Positions 49,629-60,037 of a stretch of DNA of 64,000 nt are shown piece after piece. Source of the stretch: Paenibacillus sp. FSL H8-0537 (GTDB taxonomy: Bacteria; Bacillota; Bacilli; Paenibacillales; Paenibacillaceae); NCBI RefSeq assembly GCF_038051995.1, contig NZ_CP150290.1:58501-122500 (forward strand). The letters are read 5' to 3'. The position numbers and the translations under genes were made by a program. A model generated the notes under the pieces. It ran no database searches, was not told the DNA's origin, and worked only from the letters and a program-made list of their open reading frames with translations. How positions within the stretch are numbered: position 1 is the first letter of the stretch; every line of letters starts with the position of its first letter.

Positions 49629-50567
49629 ATGGCAAAAATCGTGCAAAGCATTACTGATCTAATTGGTGATACACCGCTAGTTCGCTTGAATCGTCTTGTT
49701 CCTGAGGACAGCGCTGAAATCTATGTAAAGCTTGAATATCAAAATCCAGGTGCGAGCGTAAAAGACCGTATCGCAATCAGCATGATCGAAGTAGCTGAAC
49801 AGGAAGGCATCATCAAGCCAGGCGATACAATTGTTGAGCCTACGAGCGGCAACACGGGTATCGGTCTTGCCTTGGTAGCAGCAGCTAAAGGCTATAAAGC
49901 GATTCTTGTTATGCCTGAGACGATGAGTATTGAGCGCCGCAACTTGCTTCGTGCTTATGGCGCAGAAGTGGTTCTGACGCCGGGTTCGGAAGGCATGAAC
50001 GGAGCTGTTCGCAAAGCCGAGGAATTGGCGAAAGAAAACCCGTCCTATTTTATCCCGCAGCAGTTTAATAACCAAGCCAATGTAAAAATCCATCGCGAGA
50101 CAACGGGTCCGGAAATCGTTGAGGCGATCAACTCCCTGGACGGCAAGCTGGATGCATTCGTAGCGGGTATTGGTACTGGCGGTACGATTACGGGTACTGG
50201 CGAAGTGCTGAAAAAGAACTTTAAAGATATTAAAATTTACGCGGTTGAGCCTGCGGCTTCCCCACTGCTTTCGGGTGGACAGCCTGGACCTCACAAAATC
50301 CAAGGGATTGGCGCTAACTTTGTGCCGACGATTTTGGATCGCGAAATTTATGACGAAGTCATTACGGTTGAAAATGATGATGCATTCGACTACGCACGCC
50401 GTGCTGCGAAAGAAGAAGGCATCTTGTGCGGAATTTCCTCCGGTGCTGCGATCTATGCTGCTTTGAAAGTGGCGAAGGAGCTTGGCAAAGGCAAGCGCGT
50501 TATCGCGGTTGTTCCAAGTAATGGTGAGCGTTACCTCAGTACGCCGCTGTTCAACTTCGAGAACTAA
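49629..50567 (+). CDS. cysK: Cysteine synthase A (O-acetylserine sulfhydrylase)
   Basis: 312-aa PLP enzyme that makes cysteine from O-acetylserine and sulfide. The PLP Lys is Lys45 in [12 protein letters not shown], the substrate loop is [10 protein letters not shown], the phosphate cradle GTGGTITG, and SSGAA lies near the end. Site AAGGAGG is 11 bases before the ATG. It is monocistronic, between two repeat copies. In B. subtilis it is repressed by the CymR-CysK complex. Confidence 0.97.
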   Translation: MAKIVQSITDLIGDTPLVRLNRLVPEDSAEIYVKLEYQNPGASVKDRIAISMIEVAEQEGIIKPGDTIVEPTSGNTGIGLALVAAAKGYKAILVMPETMSIERRNLLRAYGAEVVLTPGSEGMNGAVRKAEELAKENPSYFIPQQFNNQANVKIHRETTGPEIVEAINSLDGKLDAFVAGIGTGGTITGTGEVLKKNFKDIKIYAVEPAASPLLSGGQPGPHKIQGIGANFVPTILDREIYDEVITVENDDAFDYARRAAKEEGILCGISSGAAIYAALKVAKELGKGKRVIAVVPSNGERYLSTPLFNFEN

Positions 50568-50655
50568 CACTTATGTCCAATCGGGGCCGTGCCTTTAGTA
50601 GGATCGGTATACCGTTTGACTGGCCTTCCATTCATTTGAGTGGGGGGCTTTTTTC

Positions 50656-50757
50656 AATTATAAGCCGTTTATAAGTTTCACCCTTATAAATCGCTTATCA
50701 TTCACCCTCGAAACGGTAGCTTTGCCGCCAGAGGACGGCTGCAGCCGTTTACGCTTG
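50656..50757 (+). repeat. Two-hairpin dispersed element, copy 8
   Basis: Hairpin 1 (50656-50702): AATTATAAG and TTTATAAG against CTTATAAA and CTTATCATT. Hairpin 2 (50703-50757): CGAAACGGTAGC to GCCGTTTACGC. It directly follows GGGGGGCTTTTTTC, the likely end of the cysK transcript. Confidence 0.85.
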
Positions 50758-50866
50758 ATGTGCGTAAATAGCCATGGGAATATGGCGGCAGCGCTCTTTC
50801 CTTTTGGGCGGGTATTCTGTATACTAGGCAAAATAAACATGCTTGTCGATCGGGGGTTGGAAGGTG

Positions 50867-52498
50867 ATGTTCACCGCCTTTGACTATTGGTTAGGGTGGC
50901 ACGCCGAGCGGAAGTATACGACTTTTCCACTGCTGCGGGAGCTGCCGCTTGGAGAAGAAGGTGTTGCTTCATGGGAAGAGGCATGGCGGGATGCATCGCC
51001 GTATGCTTTTGTACTGGAGAGCGGTAAGGGCGGGCGCTATACGTATCTCGGCTTGCAGCCGGAAAGCGTTATTCGCGGCAAAGGTTTGGAGGCGGAAGCC
51101 CGGACGCTGCGGACAGATGGAGCTGAAGCTTCAGATGATGCTAATTCGGCTTTGCGCTACCAGGGCAAGCCGCTTGAAGTGGTGCGGAGCTGGATGGAGC
51201 CATATCGCGCGCCAAAGCTTGAAGCAGCGGGCACGCCAAAATGGACGGGCGGGTGCGTCGGATTTTGGAGCTATGACGTCATTCGTTCGATTGAACGGCT
51301 GCCGGAGCTGACGGAAGATGATTTGAATGTGCCGGATTATTTATTTTTGCGTTTAAATGAACTTTGGATTGTCGATCATAGCGACAAGAAGCTATATTGC
51401 GCTGTGCATACACCTGTGCCAAGTGAAGCAGGTCAAGAGGAGCTGCGACTGCTTTATGCGCAAGCTTGCTCGCGGACCGGCGAGATGGCCGCTTATTGGC
51501 AGCAGCGGTTCGGGAGCGCAGCGAACGGCCAGCGAGGCGAGAATAATGCTGAAAGCACAAGCGATAGCCGCCGGGTGCGGCAAGAGCGGCAGCAGCTCGC
51601 TGACGATGATTCCCTTCACAGCAAGGGGGACGCGCTGGATGGGATCAGCACGCGTTTTTCGAAGGAAGCTTTTGAAGAGGCAGTTCGGCAAATTCAGCGT
51701 TACATCGGACAAGGCGATGTATTTCAGGTGAATTTATCGGTACGCCAGAGCCGGGCGCTGGTTGCGCAGCCGGAAGAGCTGTACGAGTGGCTGCGTCTCA
51801 TTAATCCTTCTCCTTATATGGGCTTTCTGCGCTGTCCTGATTTTCAACTCGTGTCGGCTTCGCCGGAGCTGCTGGTTGAGCGCCGCGGCGACTTGCTTGC
51901 AGCCCGTCCAATTGCCGGAACGCGCAGGCGCGGCCGAACAGAAGAAGAAAATGAGCTCATGGCGGAAGAGCTGCGGACTAGCGAGAAGGAGCGCGCCGAG
52001 CATATTATGCTGGTCGATCTGGAGCGCAACGATTTGGGCCGGATTTCGGCTTACGGCACGGTGAAAGTGGAAGAGCTGATGGTTATTGAGCAATATTCGC
52101 ATGTGATGCATTTGGTATCCCAAGTCGAGGGGCGGCTTGCCGAGGGCAAGGATGCTTATGATGTCATTGCGGCGACTTTCCCAGGCGGCACCATTACAGG
52201 CGCTCCCAAAATCCGCACGATGGAAATTATTGAAGAGCTGGAGCCTGTAAGGCGCGGTCCTTATACCGGGTCGCTCGGATGGATTGACTATAATGGCGAT
52301 ATGGAATTTAATATTATTATACGAACGATGGTCGTCAAGGATGGCATGGTGCATATCCAGGCTGGAGCAGGCATTGTCATTGACTCCAAGCCGGAGCGCG
52401 AATATAAGGAATCACTAAGCAAGGCCAAGGCGCTGTGGAAGGCGATTGAGTATAGTGAGCGGTTCAGGCAGGCTGCGCCAAGCGGGCGCAAACAATAG
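50867..52498 (+). CDS. pabB: Aminodeoxychorismate synthase component I
   Basis: 543-aa chorismate-utilising enzyme; with PabA it makes 4-amino-4-deoxychorismate for folate. The catalytic region is complete: [64 protein letters not shown] and [15 protein letters not shown]. The ATG at 50867 follows GGAAGGTG; the longer TTG form is less likely. A Gln/Arg/Glu-rich loop near residues 225-255 (about 51530-51600) is longer than in many homologues. It leads a pabB-pabA-pabC-fol operon. TrpE is the main alternative, but PabA/PabC neighbours settle it. Confidence 0.94.
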   Translation: MFTAFDYWLGWHAERKYTTFPLLRELPLGEEGVASWEEAWRDASPYAFVLESGKGGRYTYLGLQPESVIRGKGLEAEARTLRTDGAEASDDANSALRYQGKPLEVVRSWMEPYRAPKLEAAGTPKWTGGCVGFWSYDVIRSIERLPELTEDDLNVPDYLFLRLNELWIVDHSDKKLYCAVHTPVPSEAGQEELRLLYAQACSRTGEMAAYWQQRFGSAANGQRGENNAESTSDSRRVRQERQQLADDDSLHSKGDALDGISTRFSKEAFEEAVRQIQRYIGQGDVFQVNLSVRQSRALVAQPEELYEWLRLINPSPYMGFLRCPDFQLVSASPELLVERRGDLLAARPIAGTRRRGRTEEENELMAEELRTSEKERAEHIMLVDLERNDLGRISAYGTVKVEELMVIEQYSHVMHLVSQVEGRLAEGKDAYDVIAATFPGGTITGAPKIRTMEIIEELEPVRRGPYTGSLGWIDYNGDMEFNIIIRTMVVKDGMVHIQAGAGIVIDSKPEREYKESLSKAKALWKAIEYSERFRQAAPSGRKQ

Positions 52499-52512
52499 AG
52501 GGGGCGCATGCG

Positions 52513-53094
52513 ATGATTCTCGTAATAGATAACTATGATTCGTTTACCTACAACCTGGTGCAATATTTAGGCGAGCTTGGCGAGGACATTGTGGTCAAAA
52601 GAAATGATGAGCTGGGGCTGGCGGACATTGAGCAGCTGGCGCCTGACCATATTTTGATTTCTCCGGGACCTTGCTCCCCGAACGAGGCAGGCATCAGCCT
52701 GTCGCTCATTGAGCATTTTAAAGGGAAAATTCCGATTTTCGGTGTGTGTCTTGGCCATCAGGCGATTGGACAAGCGTTTGGCGGCGATGTCATTCGCGCA
52801 GAGCGCCTGATGCATGGCAAAACTTCGCAAATGGTGCATGACGGCAAGACGATTTTTGAAGGAATCCCTTCACCATTCACCGCAACCCGTTACCATTCCC
52901 TTATCGTGAAAAAAGAAACCCTGCCAGACTGTCTTGAAATCAGCGCAGAAACAGCGGAAGGCGAAATTATGGCGCTTCGCCATAAAGAATACCCGATTGA
53001 AGGGGTGCAATTTCATCCGGAATCGATTATTTCCGAGCATGGGCTGACGCTGCTGCGCAACTTTTTGAAAATTCGTACAGGCGCGCCGCGATGA
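52513..53094 (+). CDS. pabA: Aminodeoxychorismate/anthranilate synthase component II
   Basis: 193-aa class I glutamine amidotransferase. The nucleophile Cys79 lies in [15 protein letters not shown] and the His/Glu pair in GVQFHPESI near 167-175. In Bacillus this subunit serves both PabB and TrpE. Site GAGGGGG upstream; the stop overlaps the pabC start (ATGA). Confidence 0.96.
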   Translation: MILVIDNYDSFTYNLVQYLGELGEDIVVKRNDELGLADIEQLAPDHILISPGPCSPNEAGISLSLIEHFKGKIPIFGVCLGHQAIGQAFGGDVIRAERLMHGKTSQMVHDGKTIFEGIPSPFTATRYHSLIVKKETLPDCLEISAETAEGEIMALRHKEYPIEGVQFHPESIISEHGLTLLRNFLKIRTGAPR

Positions 53095-54047
53095 AGGTAG
53101 CGTTGGGCGGCATTGTCATGGATGCCGGGCAAGCTGTGATCTCAATATATGATCACGGCTTTTTGTACGGTTTGGGTTTGTTCGAGACGTTTCGAACCTA
53201 TGGCGGCCGCGCTTATTTGCTGGAGCGGCATTTGCGGCGTCTGGAAGCGGGCTGTTTGTCGCTGGGCATCCGCTACAAAGCGGATCAAACCGCGCTGGAG
53301 GCGAGCATTGCCAAACTGCTTCAGGCGAATGAGCTGAAGGACGGCTATGTCCGGCTGACCGTTACAGCGGGCGATGGCGGGCTAGGCTTGCCAGTGGGCG
53401 ATTACGAGCAGCCGCAGGAGTTGATCCTGATGAAGGCGCTGCCGCCCTATCAGGCGGCGCTTTATGAGCATGGCCGAGAGCTTAGGCTGCTGCATACGAA
53501 GCGCAATACGCCAGAGGGCGAGATTCGACTTAAATCGCTGCATTATATGAATAATATTATAGCGAAGCGCGAGCTTGCCGCGAGCGATGCCTCGCCGGGA
53601 GCAGAAGGATTGATGCTGAGCGGCGACGGCCTGCTGACGGAAGGCATCGTCAGCAATCTTTTTTTCGCCCAGGATGGTATTATTCGTACGCCTGCGGTAG
53701 ATACGGGCATCCTGCCCGGCATTACGCGAGAGCGCGTTCTGGAGCTGGCCCGTGCGGCTGGCTTTCAGGCAGAAGAAGGACACTACAGCTGGAATCAACT
53801 GCTGGGGGCAGATGAAATATGGCTGACGGGCTCCGTACAGGAGCTGGTGCCGGTGACGCGGTTATCTGGTACCGACGGTACTCGGGTGCAGGTCGGCAAA
53901 GGGACAGGTGCGGGAATCGGCGTGGGCTACGAATCGGCAAGAAATGCGGCTAGGTTTGAAGTCGATGCAGAAGCTGGGACTGCAGCTGGTCCGATTACTC
54001 GTCAGCTTTTAAAGGCCTATCGCTCCGATACGATGAGAAGCAAGTAA
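53091..54047 (+). CDS. pabC: Aminodeoxychorismate lyase
   Basis: 318-aa fold-type IV PLP enzyme that releases p-aminobenzoate and pyruvate. Family features: [19 protein letters not shown] at 21-39, Lys148 in [11 protein letters not shown] as PLP lysine, [13 protein letters not shown] and [16 protein letters not shown]. The C-terminal 40 residues, Gly/Ala-rich ([20 protein letters not shown]), exceed the usual family end. Coupled to pabA. Confidence 0.94.
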   Translation: MKVALGGIVMDAGQAVISIYDHGFLYGLGLFETFRTYGGRAYLLERHLRRLEAGCLSLGIRYKADQTALEASIAKLLQANELKDGYVRLTVTAGDGGLGLPVGDYEQPQELILMKALPPYQAALYEHGRELRLLHTKRNTPEGEIRLKSLHYMNNIIAKRELAASDASPGAEGLMLSGDGLLTEGIVSNLFFAQDGIIRTPAVDTGILPGITRERVLELARAAGFQAEEGHYSWNQLLGADEIWLTGSVQELVPVTRLSGTDGTRVQVGKGTGAGIGVGYESARNAARFEVDAEAGTAAGPITRQLLKAYRSDTMRSK

Positions 54048-54108
54048 CGCGGGAGCGTCAGGCGACTGCATATCAAGACTAGTATAGCTAAAGGTGTGAG
54101 CGTAGCTT

Positions 54109-54981
54109 ATGAATACAGCAAGAGAAGGCAAGCTTGAATATTACAGCAGGAGCTATGGGCTGGCTTGCGGCAATCGGCTGGAGCTGGGCAAGCGCACGCT
54201 GATTATGGGCATATTGAATGCGACGCCGGATTCTTTCTCTGATGGCGGGAAATTTAATGAAGTGGAGGCGGCTGTCAGCCGCGCTGTGGAGATGGCCGCA
54301 GAGGGCGCGGATATTATTGATATCGGCGGCGAGTCCACACGTCCAAACTTTGTCCCGGTCGATGCCGAGGAGGAGCTGCGCCGCGTGATTCCGGTCATTC
54401 AAGCTGTCCGCGCCGCGCTGCCGCATATCGCGATATCGATAGATACGTATAAAGCAAAGACAGCGCGCCATGCGCTCGAAGCAGGAGCTACGATCATTAA
54501 CGATATTTGGGGACTCAAATACGATGCAGATATGGCGGCAGCCGCAGCAGCATACGGCTGCCCGGTTATTTTAACGCATAATCGCACGAATCCCGTCTAC
54601 CTAGCCGCTGATTTTGTAGAGGACGTTATTGCTGATTTGAAAGAAAGCATGGAAATAGCAAGACATGCCGGCGTGAATGAAGAGCAGATCTGGCTCGATC
54701 CAGGCCTTGGCTTTGCCAAAACCTATGAGCAAAATATGGAGCTGCTAGGACGGCTCGCCGAGCTGCATGCTCTTGGCTATCCTGTTCTGCTGGGTACTTC
54801 ACGCAAGAGCTTCATTAGGCAGACGCTGGATCTGCCAAGAGAAGAGCTAGTAGAGGGTACGGCAGCAACAACGGCCCTTGGCATTGCGCAAGGCTGCCAA
54901 ATCGTTAGGGTGCATGATGTCCGCGCGAATAAAAGAACAGCTGTGATGTCGGATGCGATTATCTATCCGCGTTATTCATAG
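54109..54981 (+). CDS. folP: Dihydropteroate synthase
   Basis: 290-aa TIM-barrel enzyme that joins p-aminobenzoate with dihydropterin pyrophosphate, the target of sulfonamides. Motifs: MGILNATPDSFSDGGKF near residue 28 and DIIDIGGESTRPNFVPV near 65, then DPGLGFAKTYEQN near 195 and LLGTSRKSFI near 225. It follows pabC by 61 bases and precedes folB by 31 bases. Confidence 0.96.
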   Translation: MNTAREGKLEYYSRSYGLACGNRLELGKRTLIMGILNATPDSFSDGGKFNEVEAAVSRAVEMAAEGADIIDIGGESTRPNFVPVDAEEELRRVIPVIQAVRAALPHIAISIDTYKAKTARHALEAGATIINDIWGLKYDADMAAAAAAYGCPVILTHNRTNPVYLAADFVEDVIADLKESMEIARHAGVNEEQIWLDPGLGFAKTYEQNMELLGRLAELHALGYPVLLGTSRKSFIRQTLDLPREELVEGTAATTALGIAQGCQIVRVHDVRANKRTAVMSDAIIYPRYS

Positions 54982-55012
54982 ATTCAGATATAAGTATAAG
55001 GGGCGTAAGCTT

Positions 55013-55399
55013 ATGGATAGAATGCTTGTGAAGGGCATGCAGTTTTACGGGTATCACGGTGTTTTTGCAGAAGAGAACAGGCTGGGCCAAAAGTTTGGCG
55101 TCGATCTGGAGCTGCTGCTGGATTTGGAGAAGGCGGCAACGATGGATGATTTGGAAGCTACGGTGAATTATGCCGAATTGCATGCGTTAACGAAGAAAAT
55201 TGTCGAAGGAACGCCGTTTAAATTGATTGAAGCTTTAGCAGGTAGCATTGCAACCCAGTTGCTGTCGGCTTATACTATGATAAATGAAGTAACGGTTCGT
55301 GTGACGAAGCCGAACCCGCCGTTCGACATTCATTTTGATGGCGTGACGGTAGAGCTGCGCAGAAAGCGGGATGCTGATGGACGCGTTGTCACCGTTTAA
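55013..55399 (+). CDS. folB: Dihydroneopterin aldolase
   Basis: 128-aa enzyme that cleaves dihydroneopterin to hydroxymethyl-dihydropterin. It starts MDRMLVKGMQFYGYHGVFAE, with the substrate Glu in the EENRLGQKF region, and has VNYAELHALTKKIVEGTPFK and LIEALA. The ATG at 55013 after AAGGGGCG is preferred to the longer frame from 54953. It overlaps folK by about 23 bases. Confidence 0.95.
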   Translation: MDRMLVKGMQFYGYHGVFAEENRLGQKFGVDLELLLDLEKAATMDDLEATVNYAELHALTKKIVEGTPFKLIEALAGSIATQLLSAYTMINEVTVRVTKPNPPFDIHFDGVTVELRRKRDADGRVVTV

Positions 55400-55928
55400 C
55401 TCGCCCGCATATGCTTATGTGGCTCTAGGTTCAAATGTAGGTGATCGGCAGCAGCTTTTGCTGCAAGCGATCCAGCAGTTAAGTGGCCGCCCAGACATCG
55501 AAGTGCTTCGCGTTTCGGGCGTGTACGAGACCGATCCGGTCGGCTATACGGATCAGCCCCCTTTTCTGAATATGGCTATCGCCGTGCGAACTACGCTGTC
55601 CCCGCTTGCTTTACTGCACGTTCTGCTGGATACCGAGCAGCAGCTTGGGCGTGTCAGAGATATTCGCTGGGGGCCGCGCACTATAGATCTCGATTTGCTG
55701 TTGTATGCTGATGTCGTGATGGATGGCGAGGAGCTGACGCTTCCGCATCCACGAATGATGGAACGCTCCTTCGTGCTCGTTCCGCTTGGTGATGTGATCG
55801 AGCAGTCCCATCCGCTTAAGGAACAGGTGGCTGCGGCCGCGGCTTCAGCGCTTCAGGATGGAAAGGAAGGCATCATGTTATGGAAAATCATCAATTGGCA
55901 CAGCGAGTCCGGGCATTTCGTAAGCTAA
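55377..55928 (+). CDS. folK: Hydroxymethyldihydropterin pyrophosphokinase
   Basis: 183-aa kinase of folate synthesis. Motifs: AYVALGSNVGDRQQLL near residue 13, YETDPVGYTDQPPFLNMAI near 50, and the signature WGPRTIDLDLLLY near 100 followed by LPHPRMMERSFVLVPL. Starts at 55371 or 55377 are both possible; the second begins MDALSPF. Its 3' end overlaps yazB by 49 bases, which is larger than usual and retained in the Bacillus folK-yazB pair. Confidence 0.95.
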   Translation: MDALSPFNSPAYAYVALGSNVGDRQQLLLQAIQQLSGRPDIEVLRVSGVYETDPVGYTDQPPFLNMAIAVRTTLSPLALLHVLLDTEQQLGRVRDIRWGPRTIDLDLLLYADVVMDGEELTLPHPRMMERSFVLVPLGDVIEQSHPLKEQVAAAAASALQDGKEGIMLWKIINWHSESGHFVS

Positions 55929-56101
55929 AGGGCTACACACAACAGGAATTAGCAAAAGTACTAGGCGTGTCGGTAGCGGTGTTAGGCTCCCTTGAGCGTG
56001 GAACCCGCAAGGCGGACGCCAAGTTATTGATTCATATATCAAACACCCTTGGCATTAGCTATGAAGAGTTGACGGATTCGGGATCGAACGGAAACGTGTA
56101 A
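55880..56101 (+). CDS. yazB: XRE-family small regulator YazB
   Basis: 73-aa helix-turn-helix protein. Almost the whole length is a Cro/CI-type HTH (QRVRAFRKLKGYTQQELAKV and LGVSVAVLGSLERGTRKADA). Site AAGGAAGG precedes the ATG inside folK. Target unknown. The folK-yazB-dusB order is conserved in Bacillus. Confidence 0.92.
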   Translation: MENHQLAQRVRAFRKLKGYTQQELAKVLGVSVAVLGSLERGTRKADAKLLIHISNTLGISYEELTDSGSNGNV

Positions 56102-56149
56102 GAAACTAACGTACTAGGAAACAAACCAGAAGGAGGAGTGCGGAGAAAC

Positions 56150-57148
56150 ATGCTGAAAATCGGAGACATCGAGATGAAGAACAGGGTTGTGCTTGCACCG
56201 ATGGCCGGCGTGTGTAATCCCGCTTTCCGTCTAATTGCAAAGGAATTTGGAACAGGTCTTGTATGCGCGGAGATGGTGAGCGACAAGGCGATTTTGCACG
56301 GCAATAAGCGGACGATGGAAATGCTGTTCGTGGACGAGCGTGAGAAGCCGCTTAGCTTGCAAATTGTCGGCGGTGACCGTGAATCGCTGGTCGAGGCGGC
56401 GAAGGTCGTGGATAAGCAAACCAATGCTGATATTATTGATATCAATATGGGCTGCCCGGTACCGAAAGTAACGAAATGCGATGCCGGAGCACGTTGGCTG
56501 CTTGACCCGAACAAAATTTACGAGATGGTTTCTGCCGTAGTGGAAGCCGTTGATAAGCCGGTAACGGTGAAAATGCGTATTGGCTGGGATGACGAGCATA
56601 TTTATGCGGTGGAAAATGCGCGCGCCGTTGAGCGTGCTGGCGGTAAAGCGGTCAGCGTTCACGGTCGTACGCGCGAGCAGCAGTACACAGGCGTAGCGAA
56701 TTGGGACATCATTCGCGATGTGAAGCAGGCGGTGTCGATTCCGGTAATCGGCAACGGGGATGTTTTTTCACCTGAAGATGCCAAACGCTTGCTGGAGCAT
56801 ACGGGCTGTGACGGCGTCATGATCGGACGCGGTGCGCTTGGAAACCCTTGGATGCTGTACCTCACTATTCAGTATTTGACGAATGGCGAGCTGCTGCCCG
56901 ATCCTATGCCGCGTGAGAAGATGCTGGTCGCTACCTTGCATCTGGACCGTCTCATTGATCTAAAAGGCGAAGCGGTTGCCGTACGGGAAATGCGCAAGCA
57001 TTTGGCTTGGTATTTGAAAGGCTTGCCGGGCGGTGCGCGTGTCAAGGATGTTATTATGGAAGAAACCGGCCGCGACCGGATGGTGGACATTTTGGATCGA
57101 TATGTGTTGTCGCTTGAAGAGCAGGGCCTTGCTGCTGCGAGCCTGTAG
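56150..57148 (+). CDS. dusB: tRNA-dihydrouridine synthase
   Basis: 332-aa FMN enzyme that reduces uridines in tRNA. It begins MLKIGDIEMKNRVVLAPMAG and has the catalytic Cys in NMGCPVPKVTKCDAGA near 100-115, and the FMN motif VIGNGDVFSPEDAKRLLE and GRGALGNPW. AAGGAGG is 13 bases before the ATG at 56150; the GTG at 56138 would be too close to it. Named YacF in B. subtilis. Confidence 0.95.
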   Translation: MLKIGDIEMKNRVVLAPMAGVCNPAFRLIAKEFGTGLVCAEMVSDKAILHGNKRTMEMLFVDEREKPLSLQIVGGDRESLVEAAKVVDKQTNADIIDINMGCPVPKVTKCDAGARWLLDPNKIYEMVSAVVEAVDKPVTVKMRIGWDDEHIYAVENARAVERAGGKAVSVHGRTREQQYTGVANWDIIRDVKQAVSIPVIGNGDVFSPEDAKRLLEHTGCDGVMIGRGALGNPWMLYLTIQYLTNGELLPDPMPREKMLVATLHLDRLIDLKGEAVAVREMRKHLAWYLKGLPGGARVKDVIMEETGRDRMVDILDRYVLSLEEQGLAAASL

Positions 57149-57225
57149 TCTGAAATAGCGGGCTGATCAGATACGGCTGTGTGCCATGCCGAGCAGTCTC
57201 AAACTTGATTTGCAAATGAAATAAA

Positions 57226-57266
57226 CGGGCAGGTTATCTGAGAACGTTCAGAGGCCTGCCTTTTTT
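57226..57266 (+). terminator. Intrinsic terminator after dusB
   Basis: GGCAGG pairs with CCTGCC and is followed by six T. Confidence 0.8.
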
Positions 57267-57267
57267 C

Positions 57268-57334
57268 AAAATATAAGATGGTAAAGGCGCTTCTCCTTAA
57301 AATGGAAAGGTTATGTAAAAAAGCTTATATATTT
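57268..57334 (+). repeat. Degenerate trace of hairpin 1 of the dispersed element
   Basis: AAATATAAG follows the terminator T run, and CTTATATATTT occurs 55 bases later, but the loop is unrelated and hairpin 2 is absent. The rest of 57335-57550 shows only doubtful small frames. Confidence 0.4.
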
Positions 57335-57370
57335 GGAACTTTGTGTTTTTTGTAAACGAGTTAGGAAGGA

Positions 57371-57520
57371 ATGTGCGGTTTTATAACGAATAAAAAAGAA
57401 GGGCCGTGCGGCTGTCCCGCCAACTGCAATAGTGGGCACAGACACAGGCGCTTTTACAAGCGGCGCGTTCCTTGCAGACAGGTATACATATATGGTGGGC
57501 AACGCTTTCAAGGGGCCTAA
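57371..57520 (+). CDS. Doubtful Cys-rich small open frame
   Basis: 49-aa frame MCGFITNKKEGPCGCPANCN and then a basic stretch, with five Cys in total. AGGAAGGA directly abuts the ATG, a poor spacing. A second frame over the same bases (RAAVPPTAIVGTDTGAFTSG region) also has protein-like composition but lacks a start. Both may be remnants. Confidence 0.2.
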   Translation: MCGFITNKKEGPCGCPANCNSGHRHRRFYKRRVPCRQVYIYGGQRFQGA

Positions 57521-57551
57521 TGCGAAAGTCGTTCCAGTCGTTTGGCTTTGA

Positions 57552-57588
57552 TTGACATTCAGGAGAACATTGCATATAATCGTGCAAT
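57552..57588 (+). promoter_or_regulatory. Consensus promoter of greA with palindrome at the -10
   Basis: TTGACA at 57552-57557 and TATAAT at 57575-57580, spacing 17, a perfect SigA consensus. ATTGCA-N8-TGCAAT (57569-57588) spans the -10 and could be an operator. The leader of about 135 bases includes a CCTCAG/CTGAGG hairpin near 57632-57648. Confidence 0.75.
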
Positions 57589-57724
57589 ATAACCTTAATG
57601 ACTATAGTCAACACGGCTTATCTGCTCCCTCAGCTGGTCTGAGGCAAGAGGAGCGTAATATATTAATTAACAGTGAATTCATACCTGGTATGAAAATTGG
57701 TCACACGACGGGAGAATCGGAAAG

Positions 57725-58201
57725 ATGAGCGATAAAGAGATCATTCTGACTCAGGAAGGTTTGAGAAAGCTTGAGGACGAACTGGAGATGCTGAAATCGG
57801 TCAAGCGTCGCGAAGTAGCTGAGCGGATCAAGGTCGCGATTGGCTACGGCGATATTAGCGAAAACTCCGAGTATGAAGATGCTAAGAATGAGCAGGCCTT
57901 CATCGAAGGTCGTATCATTACGTTGGAGAAGATGCTCCGCAACGCTCGGATCATCAATAGCGATGAAATCGATACGGACGTGGTCAGCATCGGCTCCACG
58001 GTAACTGTAGAAGATTTAGAATTTGGCGATAAAATGGAATATGCGATTGTCGGTTCTGCTGAATCGGACCCGCTTAACAATAAGATTTCCAATGAGAGCC
58101 CTGTTGGCAGAGCGATTTTGGGTAAAAAGGAAGGCACGGTCGTTGATGTCAGCGTACCTGCCGGCGTTATACAGTATAGAATCGTCGATATTAAAAAATA
58201 A
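57725..58201 (+). CDS. greA: Transcription elongation factor GreA
   Basis: 158-aa factor that rescues backtracked RNA polymerase by stimulating transcript cleavage. The N-terminal coiled coil (residues about 1-75) carries the tip acidic pair in [17 protein letters not shown]; the C-terminal FKBP-like domain has [20 protein letters not shown] and [10 protein letters not shown]. Site ACGGGAG upstream. It has its own strong promoter and a terminator, so it is independent of lysS. Confidence 0.96.
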   Translation: MSDKEIILTQEGLRKLEDELEMLKSVKRREVAERIKVAIGYGDISENSEYEDAKNEQAFIEGRIITLEKMLRNARIINSDEIDTDVVSIGSTVTVEDLEFGDKMEYAIVGSAESDPLNNKISNESPVGRAILGKKEGTVVDVSVPAGVIQYRIVDIKK

Positions 58202-58223
58202 GGTTTGCACTGTGTCTGATTCA

Positions 58224-58251
58224 GAAAGCTTCCTTAAGCGGAAGCTTTTTG
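58224..58251 (+). terminator. Intrinsic terminator after greA
   Basis: AAAGCTTCC pairs with GGAAGCTTT around TTAAGC, with T run. It ends 36 bases before lysS. Confidence 0.75.
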
Positions 58252-58259
58252 AACGTTAA

Positions 58260-59810
<1,551 letters not shown>

Positions 59811-59827
59811 CCAATCATAGTTTTCTA

Positions 59828-59866
59828 CTAACCTGTTGAGGCCTAGGGCTTCAGCAGGTTTTTTTC
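59828..59866 (+). terminator. Intrinsic terminator after lysS
   Basis: AACCTGTTGAGGCC pairs with GGGCTTCAGCAGGTT, followed by seven T. The rest of the gap to 60037 shows nothing further. Confidence 0.85.
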
Positions 59867-60037
59867 TGTAAATAGGCTAGAATAGCTGTTTGAGCGTGCT
59901 TTAGGCTAGGCAATAGGCTGATGCCGCCTCCATCCATTGACCCGTGCCTTATTTTCCTTTAAAGTGAATATGTATTTTCAGACAAAAAAAGCTATCTTAG
60001 CGAGGTATTAACTATAGAAAACAGAGGTGAACAGACG

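Noticed and set aside
7958..50757. CRISPR array or transposon interpretation of the repeats
   Set aside because: Copies are scattered singly over 43 kb, differ from each other, have no regular spacers and no linked cas or transposase genes.
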